Numbered from the stretch's first letter, positions 54,319-62,719 are shown. The stretch is 64,000 bases of DNA from JASHVB01 sp035523995 (GCA_035523995.1 DATKPQ010000045.1:62001-126000), one strand, 5' to 3'. Notes: generated by a model from the sequence alone, not told the origin. Numbers and translations: made by a program.

Positions 54319-55038
54319 ATGCTCACGCGGAAACAGCACGAGCTGCTCGTCTACATCGATCGGCATCTGAAACAGACCGGCTTCTCCCCCAGTTTCGAGG
54401 AAATGAAGGAAGCGCTGCAACTCAAGTCCAAGTCCGGCATCCATCGGCTGATCTCGGCGCTTGAGGAGCGGGGCTTCATCGGCCGGCGTCACCACCGCGC
54501 CCGCGCGCTGGAAGTATTGCGCCTGCCGGAGGATACCTCGACCCGTACGGCTGAAGCCCCGGCCGAGACGGGCGGCAATGGCAGCTTCGCCCCCAATGTC
54601 ATCCGTGGCGATTTCTCCCCGCGAATCGCCGGGGTGAAAGCAGCGAACGAAGTGGCGGCGATCGAATTGCCGCTGTACGGCCGCATCGCCGCCGGCCTGC
54701 CGATCGAGGCCCTGCGCGATGCCGGCAGCCAGATCGAGGTGCCGATGGCCATCCTGAGCAATGGCGAGCACTACGCGCTGGAAGTGGCCGGCGATTCGAT
54801 GATTGAGGCGGGCATCCTGGACGGTGACACCGTTATCATCCGCAAGGGCGAGCAAGCCGAGAACGGGCAGATCGTCGTCGCGCTGGTCGACGATAGCGAG
54901 GTGACGCTCAAGCGGTTGCGCCGGCGCGGAAATTCCATCGCGCTGGAACCCTGCAACGTGCGGCACGAGACGCGCATTTTCCCGGCCGACAAGGTGAAGG
55001 TGCAGGGACGGCTGGTGGCGCTGATGCGGCGATACTGA
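54319..55038 (+). CDS. lexA: LexA SOS repressor
   Basis: A 239-residue repressor of the SOS regulon. The N-terminal winged helix-turn-helix is in FSPSFEEMKEALQLKSKSGI and HRLISALEERGFIGRRHHR. The self-cleavage Ala-Gly is in LYGRIAAGLPIEA. The catalytic dyad is Ser160 (EVAGDSMIEAGI) and Lys198 (VTLKRLRR). A longer, acidic linker (about residues 70-115) is typical of alphaproteobacterial LexA. An operator matching its own recognition sequence lies upstream at 54232-54246, so autoregulation is strongly supported. Confidence 0.97.
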   Translation: MLTRKQHELLVYIDRHLKQTGFSPSFEEMKEALQLKSKSGIHRLISALEERGFIGRRHHRARALEVLRLPEDTSTRTAEAPAETGGNGSFAPNVIRGDFSPRIAGVKAANEVAAIELPLYGRIAAGLPIEALRDAGSQIEVPMAILSNGEHYALEVAGDSMIEAGILDGDTVIIRKGEQAENGQIVVALVDDSEVTLKRLRRRGNSIALEPCNVRHETRIFPADKVKVQGRLVALMRRY

Positions 55039-55090
55039 GTCGAAGCCATGTGAAACCGATGTTCCGCGGGCGGCCCGATCGGCGGGGGAA

Positions 55091-55121
55091 GATGGCCGGG
55101 TCAAGCCCGGTGGTGACGAAA
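55091..55121. repeat. dispersed palindromic element, partial copy
   Basis: GATGGCCGGGTCAAGCCCGG+TGGTGACGAA matches one arm of the elements at 27916-28028 and 44480-44560. No clear second arm is visible nearby, so this is probably a decayed or half copy. It lies 53 bases after the lexA stop. Confidence 0.65.
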
Positions 55122-55151
55122 TGGCTCTTGTTGGATCGCCGGCCTTGCGTG

Positions 55152-55167
55152 TTAACGAACCCTAAAC
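55152..55167 (+). promoter_or_regulatory. possible CtrA-like site upstream of the DUF2336 gene
   Basis: TTAA (55152-55155), seven bases, TAAAC (55163-55167) is a near match to the CtrA consensus TTAA-N7-TTAAC, about 50 bases upstream of the ATG at 55216. One mismatch in the second half makes this tentative. Confidence 0.3.
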
Positions 55168-55215
55168 CTGTCCAATCCAATCTGGGTACGTCACGCAAGC
55201 CTGTGCGATGCACCC

Positions 55216-56346
55216 ATGACCTCTTCCCTGTCCCCCGACGATGTTGCCCGACTGCTGGCGGAGCCTTCCGTTGCCGTGCGCAGCGAACTCGCGGCCAAGG
55301 TGGCGCTGGAGATCGACAGCGCGCAGCTTACGCCGGACGAGTTGGCCATCGCACAGGACATCGCGCGCCTCATGGCGCAGGACGTGGCGCAAGTTGTTCG
55401 CCAGGCCCTGGCTGAGAGCCTGCGCAATGCCGCGCATCTGCCGCGCGACGTGGCGCTGCGCCTGGCCAATGACGTCGAGGGCGTGGCGCTGCCGATCCTG
55501 TCTGCTTCTCCGGCGCTGAGCGATGACGACCTGATCGCGATCCTGCGCCGGGCGACCGCGCCGCAGCAGCAGGCGATCGCGTCGCGCCCAGAGGTTTCGG
55601 AACCGGTTTCCGACGCCGTGGTCGCGACAGCGGAAGAAGCCGCGGTAGCGACGTTGATGCGCAACAAGGGCGCTCGCATCGCCGAACCAAGCCTGCACCG
55701 CGCGGTTGACCGTTTCCCAGCCAGTGACGCCGTCAAGACCAGCATGGTGCATCGTGCCAGCCTGCCGATGGAGGTCGCGGAACGGCTGGTGGTGATGGTG
55801 TCCGAGGATCTGCGCCGGTACCTGCTGGCGCATCACGCGCTGTCTGCGTCGATTGCTGCCGATCTGGTGCTGCAAAGCCGGGAGCGCGCGGTGGTCGGAC
55901 TGAGCCTGCGGGCAAGCCGCGAGGAACTGACGACGCTGATCCGGCAGATGCATCGCCATCAGCGCCTGACGCCGTCGCTGATCCTGCGGGCGCTATGCAT
56001 GGGGGACCTGGCGTTCTTCGAGATCGCGCTGGCGGTGCGGGCGCGAGTGCCGGTGGAGAATGCTCAGATCCTGGTCCACGATGCCGGCGGCAAGGGGCTG
56101 GCTTCGCTGTATCGCAAGGCGGGGCTGCCCGAGACCCTGCTGCCCGTGTTCCAGGTCGCAGTGGAGGCCGCGAACAGTACCGGGCTGGATGGCGGCGAGC
56201 GCGATTTCGAGCGCTATCGCAGCCGCGTCATCACCCGCGTGCTGTCGCAATGCGAAGATTTCGGGCCAGATGACCTGGACTATCTGGTCGGCAAGCTGGG
56301 AGATCTGCTGTCGTTGCCATCCGCTGCTTCGGCCCAGGCATCGTAG
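55216..56346 (+). CDS. DUF2336 domain protein
   Basis: A 376-residue, mostly alpha-helical, cytoplasmic protein with an extended HEAT-like repeat character. Matching features of the DUF2336 family are SPDDVARLLAEPSVAVRSEL, ALAESLRNAAHLPRDVALRL, and repeated phrases of the type RRYLLAHHALSASIAADLVL. No catalytic motif was seen. Function is unknown; DUF2336 genes are frequent in alphaproteobacteria. It may be its own transcription unit (177-base gap from lexA), with a possible CtrA-like site upstream. Confidence 0.88.
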   Translation: MTSSLSPDDVARLLAEPSVAVRSELAAKVALEIDSAQLTPDELAIAQDIARLMAQDVAQVVRQALAESLRNAAHLPRDVALRLANDVEGVALPILSASPALSDDDLIAILRRATAPQQQAIASRPEVSEPVSDAVVATAEEAAVATLMRNKGARIAEPSLHRAVDRFPASDAVKTSMVHRASLPMEVAERLVVMVSEDLRRYLLAHHALSASIAADLVLQSRERAVVGLSLRASREELTTLIRQMHRHQRLTPSLILRALCMGDLAFFEIALAVRARVPVENAQILVHDAGGKGLASLYRKAGLPETLLPVFQVAVEAANSTGLDGGERDFERYRSRVITRVLSQCEDFGPDDLDYLVGKLGDLLSLPSAASAQAS

Positions 56347-56437
56347 GCGGGCCGGCGGCGTTGCACCGTGGTTACAGGCTTGCCTAATCCCCGCTCTGGC
56401 CGCATGAGGCGTGGCTCGCCTTGCCGTCTGGAGTTCC

Positions 56438-56824
56438 ATGACCGTCTTACGTTTCTGCTTGCTCGGAGCCCTTGGCGCCGCGTTGTTCGCCTGCGCGCCT
56501 GCCTCGTCCCCGGCCCCAAAACCGGCGCCTCCCCCTGCCGATCCGGTGGATGGCGTCTACCGCGGCACCAGTACCTGGTACTTGGCGCAAAGCCGCTCCT
56601 GTCCGCATCCCGGGCTGGTGACGCTGTATGTGCAGGACGGGCAGTTCTTCTACCGCTGGGATTACGCGACCTGGGTGAATGCGGATATCGAGCCTGACGG
56701 AACAGTACGCGGGCAAGCGAAGGATATCACGTTGCTGGGCAAGCGCGTCGACAAGCATATGCAAGGCGATATCACCAACGGCGTGTGCGGCCTGCACTTC
56801 ACCGTGACCTGGCACGATATGTGA
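56438..56824 (+). CDS. hypothetical lipoprotein
   Basis: A 128-residue protein with a lipoprotein signal: LRFCLLGALGAALFACAP, with the lipobox Cys at about residue 19, then a Pro-rich linker (APKPAPPPADPVDGVY). The mature part is a small beta domain with RGTSTWYLAQSRSCPHPGLV and ITNGVCGLHFTVTWHDM; the two Cys may pair. The Met at 56438 fits the signal peptide best; the frame also opens nine codons upstream. I do not recognise the family. It is convergent with the dehydratase gene and 91 bases downstream of DUF2336. Confidence 0.7.
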   Translation: MTVLRFCLLGALGAALFACAPASSPAPKPAPPPADPVDGVYRGTSTWYLAQSRSCPHPGLVTLYVQDGQFFYRWDYATWVNADIEPDGTVRGQAKDITLLGKRVDKHMQGDITNGVCGLHFTVTWHDM

Positions 56825-56871
56825 CGCGGCCGGGAGTATTTTGGAGACCCCACAGGCCGCGCCGGTTCGCA

Positions 56872-58074
56872 TCAGTAGCCCGTGCGCGTCGCCGCGACGG
56901 CATAGTGCCTGCGTGGGAATTCCTCTGTGTAGGAGCGCAGGCCCTTGCCGGTGCGCGAACCCATGTCGCGGTAGGGGCGGGCGCGCAGTTTTTCTGAGTC
57001 GATGTCGATCCCGTGGCCGGGTGTGGTGGGAAGTTCGACGAAACTGTCCTGTACCGTAAGGGGCGTCACGGCGATCTCGTCGCAGGCGGGCTTCAGGTTG
57101 ATGAAGAACTCCGCGATGTAGAAATTCGGAATCATTGCTGCGAGCTGTACCGTCGCTGCCGCGCCAACCAACGTGGAGTTGTAGTTGTGCGGCGCCACCG
57201 CTACGGCATGCGGTTGCGCCATCGCAGCGATGTCAAGCATCGCGGAGATGCCGCCGCAGTTGCAGATGTCCGGGTTGATGATGTCGGCGGCTCGGGCGGC
57301 GAAGGCTTGAGCCCAGGATTCCTTGGAGTAGATCGCCTCGCCGGTGACGATCGGGATGCCGGGGAGCGCGCGGCGAACTTCCGCAACGAGCCCGATGTTG
57401 TCGCACAGGCAGGGTTCTTCGTACCAGCCGATGTCGAATTCCGCGAGGCGTTGGCCGATGCGGATCGCGTGCATGGGCGCGAGACGGCGGTGCACTTCGA
57501 TCAGCAGGGTGAAGTTTGGGCCCAGGGCTTCTCGCATCGCTTTGACGTAGCGGACGACGTGGTCTTCGTCCTCGCGGTGGATGAAGCTGCGCCAGGGGCC
57601 GGGGAACGGATCCCATTTCAGCGCGGTGAAGCCCATGGCCTTCACTTTGAGGGCGCGCTCTATGTTCTGCTCGATTGATTCGGTGCCGCTGGACCAGCCG
57701 TTGGCATAGACCTTCACCCGCTCGCGCGACGCGCCGCCGAGCAGATTGTACAGCGGCAGGCCGGCGTGCTTGGCGACGATGTCCCACAGGGCGAGCTCGA
57801 TGGCGCTCCAGGCGGAGAGCAAGTCGAGCGAGGTGCGGCGCATGGCGAAGTCGTCGAAGATCACCTGGGCGGTGTGGCGGATTTGGAACGCGCTGCGGCC
57901 CAGCATGTACTGGCCCATGTGGCGAAGGAGGTGCTCTGTGACGGGCTCCTTGCCGGGGGTGACGTAGGCCTCGCCCCAGCCGTGCAGGCCGGTGTCGGTC
58001 TCGATGCGGCAGAACAACAGGTTCTTAGCGGTGCCGGGATCGAACAGGAAGGTCTCGATACGGGCGATTTTCAT
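56872..58074 (-). CDS. enolase-superfamily dehydratase (mandelate racemase/muconate lactonizing family)
   Basis: A 400-residue member of the MR/MLE group, most like galactonate/galactarate-type acid-sugar dehydratases. The N-terminal lid has LFCRIETDTGLHGWGEAYVT. The barrel carries the metal ligands in LLIEVHRRLAPMHAIRI (E-x-H), WYEEPCLCDNI and PIVTGEAIYSKESW, and the catalytic His in VAVAPHNYNSTLVG. Lys in GFTALKWDPFPGPW is the expected position for the second catalytic residue. The sugar acid is not determined. I chose the ATG at 58074; the frame runs to 58320 but the extension is Pro/Arg-rich and lies in the repeat region. It begins the gene-poor stretch. Confidence 0.92.
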   Translation of the reverse strand: MKIARIETFLFDPGTAKNLLFCRIETDTGLHGWGEAYVTPGKEPVTEHLLRHMGQYMLGRSAFQIRHTAQVIFDDFAMRRTSLDLLSAWSAIELALWDIVAKHAGLPLYNLLGGASRERVKVYANGWSSGTESIEQNIERALKVKAMGFTALKWDPFPGPWRSFIHREDEDHVVRYVKAMREALGPNFTLLIEVHRRLAPMHAIRIGQRLAEFDIGWYEEPCLCDNIGLVAEVRRALPGIPIVTGEAIYSKESWAQAFAARAADIINPDICNCGGISAMLDIAAMAQPHAVAVAPHNYNSTLVGAAATVQLAAMIPNFYIAEFFINLKPACDEIAVTPLTVQDSFVELPTTPGHGIDIDSEKLRARPYRDMGSRTGKGLRSYTEEFPRRHYAVAATRTGY

Positions 58075-58261
58075 CCGCGTGCGCTCCGGAAGGGATCGGG
58101 GCCGGGAGCGTAGGCGCGGGGGTGGGGGCGGACAATTGGGCTTGGGTGGGCGGTGTTGTGGTGAGGCGCGCGGGCGATGGGCGTCGCGGGGCCGTGCCGG
58201 TTCGTTTGTGGTGCTGGGCGGTTGGGGGCAGCGGCGGGGTTGGGGAGGGTTGGAAGGGCGC

Positions 58262-58655
58262 GGTATGTCTCTCGGATGCCTCAGTTCGTTCATTGTGAGA
58301 ATTTTCCAAGCCGGTGACACGCGGTGGACGGCAGCCGCGCTGCGGCGAGTCTCGTGAGTGTCTCGGTTCGTTTCTCCTGAGATTTTTCTACGCGTGGGAT
58401 GACGCCGCGTGCGGCGGGGTGCTGCGCGTTGGTGACAGTGAGTCTCTCTGACGTCTCAGGTTGTTTTCTGTGAGACTTTTCTAGTCTGGTGATGACGGCA
58501 CATTTGGCGACCTGCCTTGCGTCCAAGGCAGCGAATCTAACGGATGTCTCAGTTCGTTTGCTGTGAGACTTCTCTCCGGGGGTGATGCGGAGGGCAGCCT
58601 GCCCTGCTTGGGTAGTGGCATCTCGCAGACGTCACAGTTTGCATGCGGCGCGAAT
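58262..58655. repeat. array of five hairpin repeats with variable palindromic spacers
   Basis: Five copies of a 45-50 base unit. Its core is GTCTCA + about 12 bases (consensus GTTCGTTTNCTG) + TGAGAC. Core starts are at 58278, 58360, 58453, 58546 and 58631 (spacing 82, 93, 93, 85); the last copy is degenerate. Copies 3 (58453-58476) and 4 (58546-58569) have perfect 6-bp arms. The sequences between cores are unrelated to each other, yet each holds its own hairpin: GCAGC-CGC-GCTGC (58331-58343), GCCGC-GT-GCGGC (58404-58415), CTGCCTTG-CGTC-CAAGGCAG (58512-58531) and GGGCAG-C-CTGCCC (58592-58604). A conserved GGTGA follows most cores. On the reverse strand, copies 4-2 read in one frame with EKS-type repeats of 31 codons. 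Confidence 0.8.
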
Positions 58656-59353
58656 CAAGACGGCGGGACTGGCCATGGTCCGCGCTCGGTCAATTGAAAT
58701 AACAGGGTTGGCGGCCCCGGATGTGGGGCGGGGCGGTGAGCGGACCCGCCGCGGCGCGGGCCAAGACGCGGCGAGGGGGGGCGGGCAAGACGGGATACGT
58801 GACGCCGGCGGGTTCGGCTTGCGAGACAGGAAAAGGCGGCGGCGATGTGGCGACCGCGTGGCGCAGCAGCAGCGACGCCATGGCCGCGGCGAAGCGACGG
58901 GAGGTGTACGACGGGCTGGGCAGGTCTGTCAAGCATAATAACTGAACCGTTAGAAGATCCGCGGGCGGCGCGACGTCGGCGGGGCGGGAGGGCGGCGACG
59001 CAGACCGTCGGGAGGAATAGCCTGATCGGGCGCTACCACCGCGGGCGGTTGCTTGCCAACGCCCTTTCCGATCTTGCGGTGTATTGCGCGTCGCCGCGCA
59101 AGGCGCGGCGCTGAAGACGCTGAACCTGACGCAGGCTACGGTGAACAAGGAGGCAAAACAGGGGCAATCGCTGTCTCGCGATGAAAGCGAACGGGCGATC
59201 GGTCTGGCCAGGCCTGGTGGGGCAGCCGGAAGCGACCGTTCAGGAGTCCGGCAACTTGCAAGGTTTCGACGCGACAGCCTGGATGTCGCGATGACTTAAC
59301 GAGCCGCTGCCGGCGTGCCGTGGCGCACGTTGCTGGGGGTGGCGCATGCGCCT
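58656..59353. other. gene-free high-GC stretch
   Basis: About 700 bases after the hairpin array and before the DUF1674 gene. Very GC-rich (58720-58900) with long open frames in several directions, all low-complexity. No motif or family was recognised. Between about 59060 and 59110 there is a GC-rich hairpin-prone run. No supportable gene seen. Confidence 0.45.
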
Positions 59354-59365
59354 ATGTCAAGCATC

Positions 59366-59527
59366 ATGAGCGACAAACCCAAACCGGCATCGCAGAAACA
59401 AAGAGAAGAGGCGGAAGCGCCACCTGCGGCCCGGAAGCCGAGACCGAAGGAGATCGGGGGCCCGAAGGGGCCGGAGCCGACGCGCTATGGCGATTGGGAA
59501 GTGAACGGGCGTTGTACGGACTTTTGA
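59366..59527 (+). CDS. DUF1674 protein (succinate dehydrogenase assembly factor 4-like)
   Basis: A 53-residue protein (start 59366; an ATG at 59354 would add four residues). The C-terminal signature EIGGPKGPEPTRYGDWEVNG ending RCTDF is that of DUF1674, the family of SDHAF4, which assists assembly and protects flavinated SdhA. The N-terminal half is Lys/Glu/Ala-rich and disordered, which is usual. It is isolated in a gene-poor region, not next to sdh genes. It is the only gene I can support between 58075 and 59750. Confidence 0.85.
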   Translation: MSDKPKPASQKQREEAEAPPAARKPRPKEIGGPKGPEPTRYGDWEVNGRCTDF

Positions 59528-59625
59528 GGCGGTTGGCGGTTCGGACGTTGGGACCGCGAATAAACGCGGATTATGTGGTGCGTGGGCAGGTTTTCGCGGT
59601 CGTTGACAAGGGGCATGGCGCGCTT

Positions 59626-59741
59626 CCTGTCATTGCAAAGCCCGCAGGGCCGTAGCATTTCTCGACGACAGGGCGCTCGGACGGATCGTGCGCCTCCCCG
59701 TAGAGGGATTGCTTCGGCCTTGCGGGGCCCGCAATGACAGG
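59626..59741. repeat. long imperfect palindrome upstream of the MFS gene
   Basis: The left arm CCTGTCATTGCAAAGCCCGC (59626 on, about 34 bases) and the right arm ending GGGCCCGCAATGACAGG (59708-59741) match at about 27 of 34 positions when one is inverted. Related in style (GTCATTGC / GCAATGAC ends) to the elements at 1481 and 42244. It ends 10 bases before the GTG start of the MFS gene, so it lies in its leader. Confidence 0.7.
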
Positions 59742-59750
59742 GGAAACGTC

Positions 59751-61181
59751 GTGTTGGTCAGCTCTGCCGCGGTCCTGTCTCCCGCCGGGCGGTGGATCGC
59801 CTTCATCGTGCTTCTCGCCGGAGGCTTCATGCCGCCGGTCGATTTCTTCATCGTCAATGTCAGCCTGCCGTCGATCCAAACCACGCTCGGCGCCAGTCCT
59901 GCCGAGCTGCAACTGGTCGTTTCCCTCTACGCGGCGGCCTATGCGGTCTTCCTGATCACGGGGGGCCGGCTGGGCGACCTGTACGGCCGGCGACGCATGT
60001 TCCTGATCGGCATGGCGGGGTTTACCGCCGCCAACCTGCTGTGCGGGCTGGCGCCTTCACCCGCGGCACTGGTGGCCAGCCGGACCCTCCAGGGCGTCGC
60101 TGCCGCTGTTCTGGTGCCGCAGGTTCTCGGACCGGTGCGAACATTGTTCCCCACCGAACGAGACCTTGCTCGTGCGCTGAGCAGTTACGGGCTTATGATG
60201 GGGCTGGCGGCGGCGGCGGGACAGTTTTTGGGGGGAGCGCTGGTGCAGTGGAACCCGCTCGGCCTCGGCTGGCGTGCGGTGTTCCTGTTGAAGGTGCCGG
60301 TGGCGCTGGCGGTTTTGCTGGCCGCCTGGATCGTTGTGCCGGAGACCAGCACCGCCCAGCGCGTCTGCATCGACGCTGCGGGCGCGGTTTTGTTGTCCCT
60401 GGCGCTGGGTTGTCTGGTGCTGCCGCTGTCTGAGGGCCGCCAGCAGGGCTGGCCCGTCTGGACCTTCGTGATGCTGGCAGCGGTCCTGCCCCTCGGCGCC
60501 GCGTTCCTGCGCTTAGAGGCAAGGCTGGCCGAACGCGACCTGATGCCCTTGCTGGACCTGCGCTTGCTCTCGATACGCAGTTTCCGGCGTGGGGTGCTGG
60601 TCGGCACGTTGTTCTTCTTTACCACAGCCTTCTACGTCACGTTCAGCCTTTACGAGCAACAAGGCCGAGGCACCGACCCGTTGCACACCGGCCTCGCCAT
60701 CCTGCCCTATGGCGTGGGATTGTTCTTTGGCCCGCTGGCGAGTTCGCCGCTGGTCCCGCGCCTGCGCCATGCGCTGCTGCCGATCGGCATGGCGATCCAG
60801 GTGGTGGGCTATGGCGCAACCGGCCTTGCGATCTGGCTCGGCTGGGACGGCTGGCCGGTGTATCTGGCGGTACTGGTCGCCGGCTTCGGCCAGGGCATCG
60901 CGTTGCCTCGGTTGTACAACGCGGCACTGGGCGAGGTGCCACCGCCGCAGGTCGGCGTGGCGTCGGCGGTCATCAATTCCGCTTTGCAGATCGGCGGCGC
61001 GGTCAGTGTTGCCAGCGTGGGGAGTTTGTTCTTTGCCGTGCTGGGTGGCGGCAGCGACCGCGCCGCGTATGCCGATGCTTTTGGCATGGCTCAGGCGGCA
61101 ACCACGCTGGCGTTGTTTGCGTCCATGCTGCTGTCAATTTCCTTGCGGACGCGCCGACATGCGCTGGCGGAGACCGGATGA
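59751..61181 (+). CDS. MFS drug/solute exporter (DHA2 family, 14 TMS)
   Basis: A 476-residue EmrB/QacA-type proton-coupled exporter with 14 hydrophobic segments. Family motifs are VDFFIVNVSLPSIQTTLGAS in helix 1, the motif A loop GGRLGDLYGRRRMFLIG between helices 2 and 3, ASRTLQGVAAAVLVPQVLGP, and the long last third. I take GTG at 59751 as the start (VLVSSAAVLSPAGRW): ATG codons further upstream lie inside the palindromic repeat. It overlaps the methyltransferase start by four bases (ATGA at 61178). Confidence 0.9.
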   Translation: MLVSSAAVLSPAGRWIAFIVLLAGGFMPPVDFFIVNVSLPSIQTTLGASPAELQLVVSLYAAAYAVFLITGGRLGDLYGRRRMFLIGMAGFTAANLLCGLAPSPAALVASRTLQGVAAAVLVPQVLGPVRTLFPTERDLARALSSYGLMMGLAAAAGQFLGGALVQWNPLGLGWRAVFLLKVPVALAVLLAAWIVVPETSTAQRVCIDAAGAVLLSLALGCLVLPLSEGRQQGWPVWTFVMLAAVLPLGAAFLRLEARLAERDLMPLLDLRLLSIRSFRRGVLVGTLFFFTTAFYVTFSLYEQQGRGTDPLHTGLAILPYGVGLFFGPLASSPLVPRLRHALLPIGMAIQVVGYGATGLAIWLGWDGWPVYLAVLVAGFGQGIALPRLYNAALGEVPPPQVGVASAVINSALQIGGAVSVASVGSLFFAVLGGGSDRAAYADAFGMAQAATTLALFASMLLSISLRTRRHALAETG

Positions 61182-62005
61182 TCATGACCCAGGCTTTCGA
61201 TCCCGAAGCCGTTCGCGCTTTCGAGCATGCACAATGGGAACGGGCCGCGCCAGTATTCGACGCGTCCTTCGCTACCGCCACCAGCCAGTTCGTTGAGGCG
61301 CTGCTGGACGCCGCCGGCGTGCGCATGGGGACGCGCGTGCTGGACGTGGCCTGTGGCCCAGGGATCGCGGCGGCGGAAGCGTTGGCGCGTGGCGCCGTTC
61401 CCACTGGGGTCGATTTCTCGGCCGCGATGCTGGCGCGGGCGCGCGTTGCCCATCCGGGCATCGCGTTCCTGCATGGGGATGCCGAATCGCTGCCCTGTGC
61501 CGACGGCGGCTTTGATGCCGTGGTATCGAATTTCGGCGTGCACCACGTGCCACGGCCGGCGCTCGCGCTGGCGCAGGCGTGCCGTGTGCTGGCGCCGGGC
61601 GGACGGATCGCCGTCAGTTTCTGGGCTGCGCCAGAGCAAAATATTGCGTGGAAATTGCTGCTGGATGCGGTGAAGCAGCATGGCGACGCGAAGGAGTGTG
61701 GTGCGCCACCGCCGGGCGGTGGATTTGGCTCGGTGCAGCACATCCTGGACGCGCTGCGCGAGGCAGGGTTCGGGGCGTTGCGCGCGCAGCTGGAACGCCG
61801 GGTCTGGCGGCATGCGGATGGCGCCAGCCTGGTCGGGGCGTTGCGCGCAGGCACCGCCCGGATGGCGGCGCAGATCGAGGCGCAATCGCCTGCCGCGTTG
61901 CGGGCGATCGCCGTGGACATCGATACCAATGCGGCAGTGTGGCACGATGACGAGGGGCTGAGTTTGCCAATCGTCGCGGTGATTGCATCGGGGGTGAAGT
62001 CCTGA
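61178..62005 (+). CDS. class I SAM-dependent methyltransferase
   Basis: A 275-residue UbiE/COQ5-like methyltransferase. Motif I is TRVLDVACGPGIAAAEALAR; then VGVDFS (PTGVDFSAAMLARAR), the acidic GDAESLPCADGGFDAVVSNF and CRVLAPGGRIAVSFW. Several other members of this family act on small phenolic, quinone or fatty molecules. Translationally coupled to the MFS exporter, so the two may handle the same metabolite, for example modifying and exporting a toxic compound (inference). It is followed directly by the DUF1772 remnant. Confidence 0.9.
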   Translation: MIMTQAFDPEAVRAFEHAQWERAAPVFDASFATATSQFVEALLDAAGVRMGTRVLDVACGPGIAAAEALARGAVPTGVDFSAAMLARARVAHPGIAFLHGDAESLPCADGGFDAVVSNFGVHHVPRPALALAQACRVLAPGGRIAVSFWAAPEQNIAWKLLLDAVKQHGDAKECGAPPPGGGFGSVQHILDALREAGFGALRAQLERRVWRHADGASLVGALRAGTARMAAQIEAQSPAALRAIAVDIDTNAAVWHDDEGLSLPIVAVIASGVKS

Positions 62006-62292
62006 CACGCCGGCTGGCTCTGTTGTGCTTTGTTGACCCGTTGCTGGTGACGCTGATCTTCGGCCCTACCTTCGCGCATGTGATTGAGTTGCCGGGGAAG
62101 CTGGTTCGCGCTGGTCGCGCCGATGAACGCGCGGCTGGCCGGATGGTCGGCTGCCATGCTGCCGGGCGACTGGACGGCGTGTCGCGATCAGTGGGAACTG
62201 GGGCAGGGCATTCATGCTGCATTTTTCGGTATCACGTTCTGCCTGCTGATGGCGGCCATACTGACGGATACGGCGGTCGTGCCGGACAATCG
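62002..62292 (+). pseudogene. DUF1772 membrane-protein remnant with internal deletion
   Basis: The 5' part reads RRLALLCFVDPLLVTLIFGP followed by TFAHVIELPGKL, the usual N-terminus of DUF1772 proteins. At about 62100 the frame changes to WFALVAPMNARLAGWSAAML, then the typical C-terminal DWTACRDQWELGQGIHAAFF and GITFCLLMAAILTDTAV. In full-length DUF1772 genes about 60-70 residues separate these halves; here they are adjacent and in different frames. This looks like one internal deletion that also shifted the frame. The start (about 62002) overlaps the methyltransferase stop. Confidence 0.65.
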
Positions 62293-62332
62293 AGCGAAAC
62301 TGCCCGGTTGGCGAAGGGTAGGAGAACCCGGA

Positions 62333-62719
62333 ATGGCGAGCTTTGTCGTAAAGGCGGCGCCGCGGCCCGTGGGTGCTGCATTGCTCCAATTCGACGAGAA
62401 GACCATGTGGCGAGGGAAACACGTCCGCGCTGGTGATGAAGTCTTTATGTTTGCCGCCGAGCACAATGGCGGCGGTGGCCTCTACGCACGAGGGGTCGTT
62501 ACCGAAGCCATCCGCGGCGAGGGGATCCGAGTCAGCATCACCGTGCAGCGCACAGGTCCGGGAACCCGGCCCTTGGGCCGCGGTGAGTTGCGGCCGTTCC
62601 GCGATGTGCCGGGCGCCGGTCCGGAAGCCGAGATCGATCACAAGCTGTATCGGCAGGCAACCAACAAGATCGCTGGCATTTCCGATGCGGCCGCGGCGTT
62701 CCTGCGCGGATTCTTCTGA
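62333..62719 (+). CDS. hypothetical protein, possibly EVE-like
   Basis: A 128-residue soluble protein. The beta-rich centre MWRGKHVRAGDEVFMFAAEH and GGGGLYARGVVTEA resembles the EVE/PUA-like fold, which often binds modified bases; this is a pattern-level guess. The C-terminus has KLYRQATNKIAGISDAAAAF. I chose the ATG at 62333 because a GGAG lies 8 bases before it (62321-62324) and because upstream codons in the same frame belong to the DUF1772 remnant, so a longer fused reading is an artefact of that decay. Confidence 0.65.
   Translation: MASFVVKAAPRPVGAALLQFDEKTMWRGKHVRAGDEVFMFAAEHNGGGGLYARGVVTEAIRGEGIRVSITVQRTGPGTRPLGRGELRPFRDVPGAGPEAEIDHKLYRQATNKIAGISDAAAAFLRGFF

Noticed and set aside
58262..58655. 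CRISPR array interpretation of the hairpin repeats
   Set aside because: Repeats are imperfect and long-period (82-93 bases), spacers are themselves palindromic, and no cas genes are nearby.
58582..59148. Overlapping open frames in the gene-poor stretch (plus 58582-58938; minus 58690-59148)
   Set aside because: Low-complexity Arg/Ala/Pro composition, no recognisable motif or ribosome-binding site.
59181..59294. 37-codon plus-strand frame (MKANGRSVWPG...)
   Set aside because: Too short, no family match recognised, no clear ribosome-binding site; it could be a remnant but I cannot support it.
62084..62332. Fusion of a membrane segment to the EVE-like protein as one 211-residue gene
   Set aside because: The upstream part is the C-terminal half of a decayed DUF1772 gene; the downstream gene has its own GGAG and ATG at 62333.
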